A stretch of DNA of 13,533 bases from Syntrophomonas sp. UBA1376 (GTDB lineage Bacteria; Bacillota; Syntrophomonadia; Syntrophomonadales; Syntrophomonadaceae): NCBI GenBank assembly GCA_002305535.1, contig DBRE01000067.1:5071-18603 (forward strand), in the 5' to 3' direction. Under the pieces are notes generated by a model. That model saw only the letters and a program-made list of their open reading frames with translations, was not told the DNA's origin and did not search any database. A program made the position numbers and the translations under genes. Below, in pieces: positions 7,271 through 13,533 of the stretch (position 1 is its first letter; the number at the start of each line of letters is the position of its first letter).

Positions 7271-8290
7271 TTACTTTCCAAAAGCACAGTTAGGGTAGTG
7301 GCAAACCGGGCATTCCTGGCAGAGTCCCCCGTATCCCAGGCTGACTATCTGGGAGCGGCTGACCCGCTCACCGGCGAATATATGAGGAAGAACCAAGTCT
7401 AGACTGGTAGTGTCGTTAAACATCACACAGCCAGGAACACCACATATGGGGATGTTATCAAGATAGGCCAGCATCAACATGGAACCAGGCAAAACAGGAA
7501 CCCCGTAGAAAAATGACTCAGCCCCGGTTTGTTTGATTCCGGTGGGGGTCACGTCATCAGGATCTACAGACATGCCTCCCGTGACTAGCACCAATTCTGC
7601 TCCTTCACTGACAAATCTCTTGATCTCTGCAGCGATAACTGATGGATCATCTGGTACCAGTACCTGGCTCAGCAAATCCCCCTGGTAAGACGCCACCTTT
7701 TGTCCCAGTACTGAGCAGAATCCATCCTTGATCCGTCCGCTGTACACCTCATTGCCAGTGGTTACTATGCCCACCCTCAGGGGCAGAAAAGGTTTAACAC
7801 TGATAAGCGGACTGCCGGAATAGCAGATCTGTTCCGCTGCTTCCAGCTTATCTTTTTCAATAGCAATGGGAATAACTCGGGTTCCGGCTGCCACGGTACC
7901 CCTTGTTACTGCCTGACTACCATGCACAGTGGCCAGAACGATGCCCTCGATGCTGTTGATTTGCGACAACCGTAAGGTATCTATCTCTAATAGCCCGCTG
8001 TAGGCAACTTTTAGGCTCACTTTACCCTGATTAGGTTCGCTATAAGTGATCCCGGGACCAATGGCGGCTTTAGCCAAACGCAGAGCCGCCTCATCTTCGT
8101 GGATCAGGTTGTCGGCATCTTCCCAGACATAAATATGCTCTTTACCCAGATCCAGCAGGGTGGGCAGATCTTCAGCACGAACTATATGGCCTCTTGGAAA
8201 GGCGCGTACTTTTTCTTTTCCAGGGACGATCCTGGTAATATCATGGCATAAGGCTAGACCAACAGAGTCATGTAGAGAAATCTTTTTCAT
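7271..8290 (-). CDS. MoeA-like molybdopterin-binding protein with cysteine-rich tail
   Basis: 339 residues; GGGAGGAC sits about 7 bases before the ATG at 8290. The N-terminal part (SVGLALCHDITRIVPGKEKV, then FPRGHIVRAEDLPTLLDLGK) is typical of a MoeA-related molybdopterin-binding family common in anaerobes and often found beside molybdoenzymes. The MoCF-type domain spans about 170-300. It retains IVTTGNEVYSG, VPDDPS, and LVTGGMSVDPDDVTP, and ends with LPGSMLMLAYL and ICGVPGCVMF. The C-terminus ends in CQECPVCHYPNCAFGK, giving Cys-x2-Cys-x2-Cys-x4-Cys, a possible Zn or Fe-S site. It lies 32 bp after the molybdopterin oxidoreductase and 16 bp before the MoeA-like gene, so it probably helps to mature or load that enzyme's cofactor. 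Exact reaction unproven; it could equally act as a cofactor chaperone. Confidence 0.85.
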   Translation of the reverse strand: MKKISLHDSVGLALCHDITRIVPGKEKVRAFPRGHIVRAEDLPTLLDLGKEHIYVWEDADNLIHEDEAALRLAKAAIGPGITYSEPNQGKVSLKVAYSGLLEIDTLRLSQINSIEGIVLATVHGSQAVTRGTVAAGTRVIPIAIEKDKLEAAEQICYSGSPLISVKPFLPLRVGIVTTGNEVYSGRIKDGFCSVLGQKVASYQGDLLSQVLVPDDPSVIAAEIKRFVSEGAELVLVTGGMSVDPDDVTPTGIKQTGAESFFYGVPVLPGSMLMLAYLDNIPICGVPGCVMFNDTTSLDLVLPHIFAGERVSRSQIVSLGYGGLCQECPVCHYPNCAFGK

Positions 8291-8300
8291 AACTGTCCTC

Positions 8301-8313
8301 CCAGTAGTACTGG
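8301..8313. other. 13-bp palindrome between oxidoreductase and MoeA-like gene
   Basis: CCAGTAGTACTGG is a perfect 6+1+6 inverted repeat, just upstream of the GGGAGGAC ribosome site. As RNA the loop is too tight, so pairing would open at the centre. It may be a protein-binding site or chance. Confidence 0.3.
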
Positions 8314-8322
8314 AAATGCCTC

Positions 8323-10557
8323 CTAAACTGCCTCTACCCGACAGGGCACATAGCGATGCAGCGGGGTGGCAGTGAAAGGATCCCGGTGAGTATTTTTGGT
8401 TAACTTGTTCACATTGATTCCATAGATCTCTCCCGGATAATCCAAGCCAAAACCATGGGGGATCATAACTGTGCCAGGACGTACTTCCGTGGTGATTTCC
8501 ACTTCGATTTCCGCGCTGCCGGCTTCGGTAGTGATGCGCACCAACTGCCCGTCTCTTAATTCTAGTTTCTCACCATCCCGGGGGTGCAAAGCCAGGGTGC
8601 AGGCTCTTTTGCCTTCATTCCAGGCGGGATTACGCATCAGGGAATTGGCATTGATACTGGTATGACGACCAGCCATTAAAATCATGGGATATTCTTCCCG
8701 GTTCTGGAGAGCCTGGGCTTCCCGCTCGGGGGTGACATGGGCCAGCCATTCAATCATCTCCGGAATATCTATATTAACACGGCCATCTTCGGTTTTCAGC
8801 TGGGCAAAATTATTATCAGGATCGATTTTTCCTATCCAAATTCCCTCGGGATGGTCCAGAATAGCCTGGAATATCTCTTCGCCCATCATCGGCCCTTTCT
8901 TAAAGCCTGCCCGTACCGCATTTTCACGGGAGGCCTTGGGAAGAGTCTGCAGCAATCCCCATAAAGCAGCCAGATTAGTAGAACCCAATGCCGGACCCAG
9001 GGTTTTGCCGAGAATGAAAGGTACCATACTGACGTACTCAGGATGAGCCTGCAGGTACTTCATCAACTCCAGACCATATTCCAGACGGTTGCCGGCCTTT
9101 TCGTACAGTTCCTGCGGAATCTCCGGGATAAGACCCAGAGCATCGGCAATACGCAGGTGAATTTCTGATATTTCCAGACCCTCACCCTCAGGATCCACCA
9201 CCGGCCGGCGCATTTGAAAATATATTCCCGGCACTGTCCAGTAGAAGAAGGTGCTGTCCCAGGATTCGTAGGTGGAACGGGAGGGTAGCACATAATGGGA
9301 AAGCTGGGCAGTTTCGGTCATACTGATTTCGCAGGTCACCAGCAGATCCAGCTGTTGGAAAGCTTCCTCATAAGCACTGGTATCGGCATAAGAGCGTAAG
9401 GGATTGGATTGGGTACATATTAAAGCCCTGGTTCGTTCCGGATGATCGGACATGATCTCCTCGGGCAGGACATTGGGAGGAACATAGCCCATAATGGTGG
9501 GAAAGCCGGTAGATACTGTTTTCCAGTTGCTGGGTTTGCGCTCATCGCTGTGGGCTCCCAAAGGCATGAAATATCCCGGGATCATATTGGTACCCGGTAA
9601 TCCAATCTGACCGCACAGGGCCAGAAGTACCATTACCAGGCAGGAAACCAGGGTGGTGTGGCGGTTCATCAAGACTCCCAGGTCAGTGTGCAGGCCAACT
9701 TTACGGGTAGCCATCAGGTGGGCAAAATCCCTGACCTGTTCATATTCTAATTCACAGACCTTTAGGGCAGCGACTACATCGATATCCGTCAGATAGGGCA
9801 AAATTTCCTCAAAACCAGTTACGTGCTGGTCAATGTAGTCTTGGTTATACCAGCCTTCCTGTATTATTATGGCTATTACCGCTCTTAACAAGAGGGCATC
9901 GGTCCCCGGACGTAGAGCCAGATGCAGGTCGGCGATTTGAGCCGTTTCCGATTTGCGGGGATCAATAACCGCCAAAATTTTGTCCGGGTTCTTGGAAAAC
10001 TCCCGCAGAACCAGGGGAGCACGCGGCATTTGATGACTCACCATGCCGTTCCAGCCGATAGCCACCAGCATATCAGCATTTTCCTCATCAGGAATGGTAC
10101 CCAGATACTGGCGTCCCAGGACTCTTCCCTGGGTCCAGAAATGTCCGGTCAGTTCTTGAGCCAGGGCACTATAATGATAGCGGGAACCCAGACCCCGCAA
10201 CAGGCGTACGCCAAAAGCGGCCTCGAAGTGGCAGGATTGTCCCCCTCCCCCCATATAGGCGATGGAACGAGGACCATACTTATCTTTTATTTCCCGCAAG
10301 CGGGCAGAGATCTCAGTGATAGCCTGTTCCCAGCTTATGCGCACAAATTCACCGTTCACTTTTTTCAAGGGGTACTTCAATCTTTGGTCATGATGTTGAA
10401 AGTAGGAGATGTTCATACCTTTGCGACACACATAACCTTGACTGCGGGGATTGCTCTTGTCTCCTCGTACTTTGACAATGCGGTTGTTTTCAACTAGCAA
10501 CTCCAGACCACAGTTTTGAGCGCATAATGCGCACCCGGTTTTTTTCCATTCGCTCAT
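8323..10557 (-). CDS. Molybdopterin oxidoreductase, DMSO reductase superfamily
   Basis: 744 residues from the ATG at 10557; GAGGG (10564-10568) is 6 bases upstream, whereas the ATG at 10563 touches it and the ATG at 10602 has no site. The N-terminus binds one 4Fe-4S cluster through Cys9, Cys12, Cys16 and Cys44 (C-x2-C-x3-C-x27-C), followed by Arg-Lys-Gly. Bis-MGD-binding parts follow: NPDKILAVIDPRKSETAQIADLHLALRPGTDALLLRA near 210-250, then RALICTQSNPL and VTCEISMTETAQLSHYVLPS near 380-430. The C-terminal molybdopterin dinucleotide domain runs from about 640 (MAGRHTSINAN) to the end. There is no Tat signal, so it should be cytoplasmic. At the usual metal-ligand position it has Gln134-Glu135 (SALAQELTGHFW). 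Substrate unknown, and no electron-transfer subunit is adjacent. It is first gene of an operon with two MoeA-like genes. Confidence 0.9.
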   Translation of the reverse strand: MSEWKKTGCALCAQNCGLELLVENNRIVKVRGDKSNPRSQGYVCRKGMNISYFQHHDQRLKYPLKKVNGEFVRISWEQAITEISARLREIKDKYGPRSIAYMGGGGQSCHFEAAFGVRLLRGLGSRYHYSALAQELTGHFWTQGRVLGRQYLGTIPDEENADMLVAIGWNGMVSHQMPRAPLVLREFSKNPDKILAVIDPRKSETAQIADLHLALRPGTDALLLRAVIAIIIQEGWYNQDYIDQHVTGFEEILPYLTDIDVVAALKVCELEYEQVRDFAHLMATRKVGLHTDLGVLMNRHTTLVSCLVMVLLALCGQIGLPGTNMIPGYFMPLGAHSDERKPSNWKTVSTGFPTIMGYVPPNVLPEEIMSDHPERTRALICTQSNPLRSYADTSAYEEAFQQLDLLVTCEISMTETAQLSHYVLPSRSTYESWDSTFFYWTVPGIYFQMRRPVVDPEGEGLEISEIHLRIADALGLIPEIPQELYEKAGNRLEYGLELMKYLQAHPEYVSMVPFILGKTLGPALGSTNLAALWGLLQTLPKASRENAVRAGFKKGPMMGEEIFQAILDHPEGIWIGKIDPDNNFAQLKTEDGRVNIDIPEMIEWLAHVTPEREAQALQNREEYPMILMAGRHTSINANSLMRNPAWNEGKRACTLALHPRDGEKLELRDGQLVRITTEAGSAEIEVEITTEVRPGTVMIPHGFGLDYPGEIYGINVNKLTKNTHRDPFTATPLHRYVPCRVEAV

Positions 10558-10590
10558 GGTCATCCCTCGATCCCTAAAATCTTTGTTTAC

Positions 10591-10620
10591 ACAATAACAC
10601 ATAACACAAAAAAATTACAA
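10591..10620 (-). promoter_or_regulatory. Candidate promoter of the molybdoenzyme operon
   Basis: On the minus strand, TTGTAA (10615-10620) and TATTGT (10591-10596) are spaced by 18 bases, a plausible sigma-A-type promoter about 35 bases before the start. The -10 box overlaps the first of two tandem ATAACAC copies (10594-10600 and 10601-10607, plus strand). Confidence 0.4.
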
Positions 10621-10663
10621 TAACGAAATATTACTATGATAAGTAAAAAAACTATGTTATGAT
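10594..10663. promoter_or_regulatory. Divergent regulatory region with candidate MarR operator
   Basis: The gap between the oxidoreductase and the MarR gene is very AT-rich. TTACT-ATGATA-AGTAA (10631-10646) is a 5+6+5 inverted repeat of the size MarR dimers bind. There are tandem ATAACAC copies at 10594-10607, and CATAAC (10600-10605) is repeated inverted as GTTATG (10656-10661). TATGTT or TATGAT near 10653-10663 could be the -10 box of the MarR gene. Binding by the adjacent regulator is inference. Confidence 0.4.
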
Positions 10664-10693
10664 AAAGCGAAGATTTATGAAAGGATGGAAACC

Positions 10694-11110
10694 ATGGATT
10701 TTGCTGATTTCTTTTGTTTTCGTCTGGGAGCAATATCTCGCAAAATGATGCGTTATTATAATAATAAACTGGCACCTTATGGTATAACCATTGTTCAGTC
10801 CTGGGTTCTCTTTTATTTATCCACTCATAATGGCAGCAGCCTGAAGGATATCGCCGCTGCCGTTCAACTGGACAGCCCGGTGGTAACGGGATTGATTGAC
10901 CGTCTGGAAAAAGAAGGGTTGGTAGTTAGAGAGGAAGACCCTGAGGATCGCAGGAGCTTAAAAATATGCCTTACCCCGCGAGGTCGGGAAGTAGTTGCGG
11001 AGATTACTCCTGTCGTGGTTGAATATAATCAGCGCATCAGAAGTATAGTTCCAGGAAATGATAGCCCAGCCTTTGAACGAGCTCTAGAAGCTTTGGAAAG
11101 AGAGCTGTAA
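10694..11110 (+). CDS. MarR-family transcriptional regulator
   Basis: 138 residues from the ATG at 10694; AAGG (10681-10684) lies 9 bases upstream, while the ATG at 10685 overlaps it. The protein has the full MarR layout: helical N-terminus (FRLGAISRKMMRYYNNKLAP), a winged helix with LKDIAAAVQLDSPVVTGLID at about 51-70, and the wing RLEKEGLVVREEDPEDRRS followed by ICLTPRGRE. The DPEDRR of the wing and the LT-x-x-G motif are family hallmarks. It ends with a C-terminal dimerisation helix. MarR proteins are usually repressors released by a small ligand and often control the divergent gene. That makes the molybdopterin operon the natural target, along with self-control. One cysteine in the N-terminal helix (FFCF, residue 8) could be redox-sensitive, but nothing shows this. 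Confidence 0.93.
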   Translation: MDFADFFCFRLGAISRKMMRYYNNKLAPYGITIVQSWVLFYLSTHNGSSLKDIAAAVQLDSPVVTGLIDRLEKEGLVVREEDPEDRRSLKICLTPRGREVVAEITPVVVEYNQRIRSIVPGNDSPAFERALEALEREL

Positions 11111-11170
11111 TCTACATATCTGGACTGCCAATCTGCAATCCAGATGTGGTTATGATGCCCCAAAAGAAGT

Positions 11171-12466
11171 CTACCAAATTTGATTTCGTTCTGCTTCACT
11201 GCGTAAAAAGTCTCTGAAGTTCGGATGAGCGATATTGATCAGTTCTCTGACTCTTTCTCGGATGGAGCGGCCCCTAAGGTTGGCCACCCCATATTCGGTC
11301 ACTACATAATCCACGTCAATTCGCGAAGTAGTAACGGTTGCTCCGGGTGTCAACTGGGGCACGATATGGGAAATGGTATCATTTTTAAGCGTGGACTGGA
11401 AAGCGATGATCGATTTGCCCCCCGGTGAATATTGAATTCCCTGGGCGAATTCCTTGTGACCTCCGGTTCCGCTATAATGCTGGGAACCAATGGATTCAGC
11501 ACAGCATTGTCCGGTCAGGTCAATTTCAAGGGCAGAGTTTATAGCCACCATTTTATGGTTGCGTCCAATGACCTGGGGGTCATTGACTATACGGCCGCGC
11601 TGAAACTCAACTGCCATATTGTTATCAAAAAAGTCATATAGGCGCTTAGTTCCCAGGGCACAATCAGCCACGAACTTATCCTTCCAGATGGTCTTTTTCC
11701 GATTAGTTATTACCCCTGCTTCATAAAGATCCAACAGCCCTTCGCTGAATAACTCAGTGTGTACTCCCAGATCCTTTTTGTCAGTCAGGCAGGCAGTGAC
11801 CGCCATAGGAATGTTGCCATAGCCAATCTGCAGCGTGGACTCATCTTCGATCAAATCAGCTACGAACTCTCCGATAGCCTTTTCCTTGTCATTTATTATA
11901 ACTTCTGGAATCACCGGCAGCGGGCGCTCGGATTCAATTATATGGTCGATTTCAGAAATGTGGATATGCGTGTCACCGTAACTGCGGGGGAAATTAGGAT
12001 TAACTTCAATGATCACTTTATCGGCTTGTTCCAGCAAATCTTTCTCACATACAGAATCAATGGACAAAGACAAATAACCGTGTTTATCCATAGTACTAGC
12101 ACAACCCAGAAAAACATCCGGTTTCCGGAAAAAAGAGCGGCTGGCCACAGCTCGATGCAGTTCGAGAGGAACATATGAAACGGTGCCATGTGAGTGAGCC
12201 TTGCGGGCTCCACCCGTGTAAAACCAGGTGTTCAGAAGAAAGTGACCTTTCATCTCCGGATTCATGAAAAACTCATATTCGTTCATCAGCAAAGCTGTAA
12301 CCACGGATACATCTTCTACCCGATCTTTGATGGTATGTAGCTGGCTGAGCATAGTAACTGGTTCACAGGCTATAAGGCTGCAAGCTATTTCCTGCCCACT
12401 TTTGATTTCCTGCAACGCTTCTTCGACACTGACTACTTTGCGTTTATACATCTCTTGGTAATTCAT
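11171..12466 (-). CDS. 4-hydroxybutyrate/butyryl-CoA:acetate CoA-transferase family protein
   Basis: 431 residues, full length for the family; the ATG at 12466 has GGGGTG about 6 bases upstream. These cytoplasmic enzymes move CoA between acyl-CoA and a free acid such as acetate, through a glutamyl-CoA thioester. The likely catalytic glutamate is Glu238 in GVHTELFSEGL, the same residue number I recall for the 4-hydroxybutyrate CoA-transferase of Clostridium aminobutyricum. Other family marks are LQIGYGNIPMAV near 215-226, SGTGGHKEF and PGGKSIIAFQSTL near 340-370, VDYVVTEYGVANLRG near 390-405, and IAHPNFRD near the C-terminus. In a butyrate-oxidising or butyrate-forming anaerobe it would activate or release short acids. 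The acyl substrate cannot be read from sequence: butyryl, 4-hydroxybutyryl and other short acyl groups are all possible. It has its own promoter and appears monocistronic. Confidence 0.92.
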   Translation of the reverse strand: MNYQEMYKRKVVSVEEALQEIKSGQEIACSLIACEPVTMLSQLHTIKDRVEDVSVVTALLMNEYEFFMNPEMKGHFLLNTWFYTGGARKAHSHGTVSYVPLELHRAVASRSFFRKPDVFLGCASTMDKHGYLSLSIDSVCEKDLLEQADKVIIEVNPNFPRSYGDTHIHISEIDHIIESERPLPVIPEVIINDKEKAIGEFVADLIEDESTLQIGYGNIPMAVTACLTDKKDLGVHTELFSEGLLDLYEAGVITNRKKTIWKDKFVADCALGTKRLYDFFDNNMAVEFQRGRIVNDPQVIGRNHKMVAINSALEIDLTGQCCAESIGSQHYSGTGGHKEFAQGIQYSPGGKSIIAFQSTLKNDTISHIVPQLTPGATVTTSRIDVDYVVTEYGVANLRGRSIRERVRELINIAHPNFRDFLRSEAERNQIW

Positions 12467-12499
12467 GCTTTCACCCCATGGAATTGATCACACTTCGTT

Positions 12500-12529
12500 A
12501 TTATCCCATATAGTCTATCCTCATGACAA
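12500..12529 (-). promoter_or_regulatory. Promoter of the CoA-transferase gene
   Basis: On the minus strand TTGTCA (12524-12529, five of six bases of the -35 consensus) and GATAAT (12500-12505, five of six of the -10 consensus) are separated by 18 bases. They lie about 35 bases before the ATG, past the terminator of the previous gene. Confidence 0.6.
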
Positions 12530-12546
12530 TACTCCCAAGGGAAAGA

Positions 12547-12585
12547 TGGCGTTGGACTAAAGCAGAACGCTTTTATCCAACGCCA
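12547..12585 (-). terminator. Strong hairpin terminator after the FIST-like gene
   Basis: Two 17-base arms (12547-12563 and 12569-12585) pair around a 5-base AGAAC loop. The outer 10 pairs (TGGCGTTGGA with TCCAACGCCA) are perfect and the inner 7 have two mismatches. It lies 36 bases past the stop of the minus-strand gene. The downstream run is only TCTTTCCCTT, so termination may be imperfect, but position and stem strength support this call. Confidence 0.65.
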
Positions 12586-12621
12586 AACTGATGCACTTTC
12601 CAGTTATAATAAGGCAGTTGT

Positions 12622-13533
12622 CTATTTGTCGATGATCTCTACATAGGCCAAGGTTTGGTTTAGTAATTGGTAGGCGACCTCTCCGAAAGTTACCGGCCCG
12701 GCAAAGGGTGGTGTAGATTGACCTTCGAGTTCACCATAGAGGTAATTAAGGATACAGTTGCAGGAAAATATCGGTTTTGTATCCTTCAGACCCTGTAAGT
12801 GCTCAGCGAAGCTAGCCGGATAATTACTGACCGGACGCGCAAAACGATACTCGGTTCCTGCAAATACGGGGGCATAAAGATCTACGGTCTTGATTTCTTC
12901 CGATACCGATTTGATGGACACATTTATCAATACACTGTTATAATCCGCAACTAGTGGCAATTGGGTATCAATGTTGTTTTCCACTAGATAATCAGCAAAT
13001 ACTACTTCTTTTCCGTTGACCAAACATTTCGTCACTGATAAAGTATCTTCCGTAAATTCGATTATGGCGTTATTCTCATCAGCACTAAAAATATTAACAA
13101 TACCCAGGGAAGCCATCTTGTTATCGGGCAGGCTAATATGCAAAGCTACCGCTTTATCACCATAAGCTGAACCAGTAACACCATCATATACCTTAGCACT
13201 TGCGTCGGTAGAGAGATCGAAACCTGAGATCCAACCGATAGTTGGATTCATTAATAAATCGATCGAATTGGGCGACTCCTTGGCATAAAATGCGGCAATA
13301 TCGCTAGCAAAAGGTATGACCAAAAAGGATATTCCGTTAGGATAGGCATCTTTGGTTATGTCAAATATATTATTTTGGTCGTATACTACGGTTTTATAAT
13401 CAACCGCATCAACGATTTCATTGACAAACAATTTATCCTTACTAATAATACCCCCCTGCTCCGTAATAAAATAAGGGGTAGTACCTGCAATCCACTTGCC
13501 TTTCGGTAATTGACTCAACAGAGATTCGTCAGC
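12622..13533 (-). CDS. C-terminal part of a FIST-like protein of unknown function (5' end beyond the window)
   Basis: The frame is open to the right edge with five more codons (ADESL) before the TTG at 13518. The gene therefore probably starts outside the window, although a start at this TTG cannot be excluded. About 303 residues are visible. The start reads LPKGKWIAGTTPYFITEQGG. A mixed alpha/beta body with no signal peptide or membrane helix follows. The C-terminus has PIFSCNCILNYLYGEL, then GPVTFGEVAYQLLNQTLAYV. The Cys-containing helix followed by a Gly-Pro-x-x-Phe-Gly-Glu strand recalls the C-terminal end of FIST-type sensory proteins and the DUF6976 group; this is pattern memory, not a search. 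FIST proteins are thought to bind small ligands such as amino acids. No neighbour indicates a pathway, and a terminator separates it from the CoA-transferase. Confidence 0.6.
   Translation of the reverse strand, partial: ADESLLSQLPKGKWIAGTTPYFITEQGGIISKDKLFVNEIVDAVDYKTVVYDQNNIFDITKDAYPNGISFLVIPFASDIAAFYAKESPNSIDLLMNPTIGWISGFDLSTDASAKVYDGVTGSAYGDKAVALHISLPDNKMASLGIVNIFSADENNAIIEFTEDTLSVTKCLVNGKEVVFADYLVENNIDTQLPLVADYNSVLINVSIKSVSEEIKTVDLYAPVFAGTEYRFARPVSNYPASFAEHLQGLKDTKPIFSCNCILNYLYGELEGQSTPPFAGPVTFGEVAYQLLNQTLAYVEIIDK

Noticed and set aside
9922..10497. 191-codon plus-strand open frame
   Set aside because: It lies wholly inside the molybdopterin oxidoreductase on the opposite strand, has no ribosome site and no recognisable motif.
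10558..10693. Molybdenum-cofactor riboswitch upstream of the oxidoreductase
   Set aside because: The leader is short and AT-rich, without the long structured aptamer such a riboswitch needs.
11119..11144. TCTGGA/TCCAGA hairpin between MarR and CoA-transferase genes
   Set aside because: Only a 6-bp stem with a 14-base loop and no T-run; too weak to call a terminator, although the convergent position would suit one.
11759..12178. 139-codon plus-strand open frame
   Set aside because: It is antisense to the well-supported CoA-transferase and has no coding signs of its own.

Overview
The window looks like chromosomal DNA from an anaerobic, Gram-positive-type clostridial bacterium. The evidence is strong purine-rich ribosome binding sites, frequent TTG starts, two lipoprotein signal peptides, S-layer-homology (SLH) cell-wall proteins, a cytoplasmic molybdo/tungsto-pterin enzyme and a butyrate-type CoA-transferase. 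A butyrate-metabolising syntroph of the Syntrophomonas type would fit well. That is an inference from gene content; no rRNA or other taxonomic marker is present.

Left part, minus strand (1-3009): a solute-binding lipoprotein is followed 26 bp later by a membrane-anchored regulator with an extracellular dCache-like sensor, two membrane helices and a C-terminal LuxR-type helix-turn-helix, cut by the left window edge. No ABC permease or ATPase is visible, so the pair looks like a sensory module. The 254-bp gap to the next, divergent gene carries a compact cluster of GGTGATT inverted repeats beside a weak promoter.

Surface-protein part, plus strand (3264-5905): a small three-helix membrane protein (DUF4870-like), an unrecognised lipoprotein, a frameshifted SLH protein remnant, and an intact secreted SLH protein with three SLH repeats and a 27-bp tandem repeat in a Gly/Asn/Asp/Tyr linker. 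A long hairpin closes this block against the convergent molybdenum genes.

Molybdenum part, minus strand (6058-10557): a molybdopterin oxidoreductase of the DMSO-reductase superfamily, a MoeA-like molybdopterin-binding protein with a cysteine-rich tail, and a divergent MoeA lie in one tight operon with gaps of 32 and 16 bp. A MarR-family regulator (10694-11110) is transcribed divergently from a short AT-rich region with repeats, and is the obvious candidate regulator. The two MoeA-like proteins have lost different parts of the usual motif set, and the oxidoreductase has Gln-Glu where Cys, Sec or Ser usually ligates the metal.

Right part, minus strand (11171-13533): a 4-hydroxybutyrate/butyryl-CoA:acetate CoA-transferase-type enzyme with its own good promoter, then a strong hairpin terminator, then the C-terminal part of a FIST-like protein that enters from the right window edge. 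RNA genes, CRISPR arrays, insertion sequences and phage genes were looked for and not seen.
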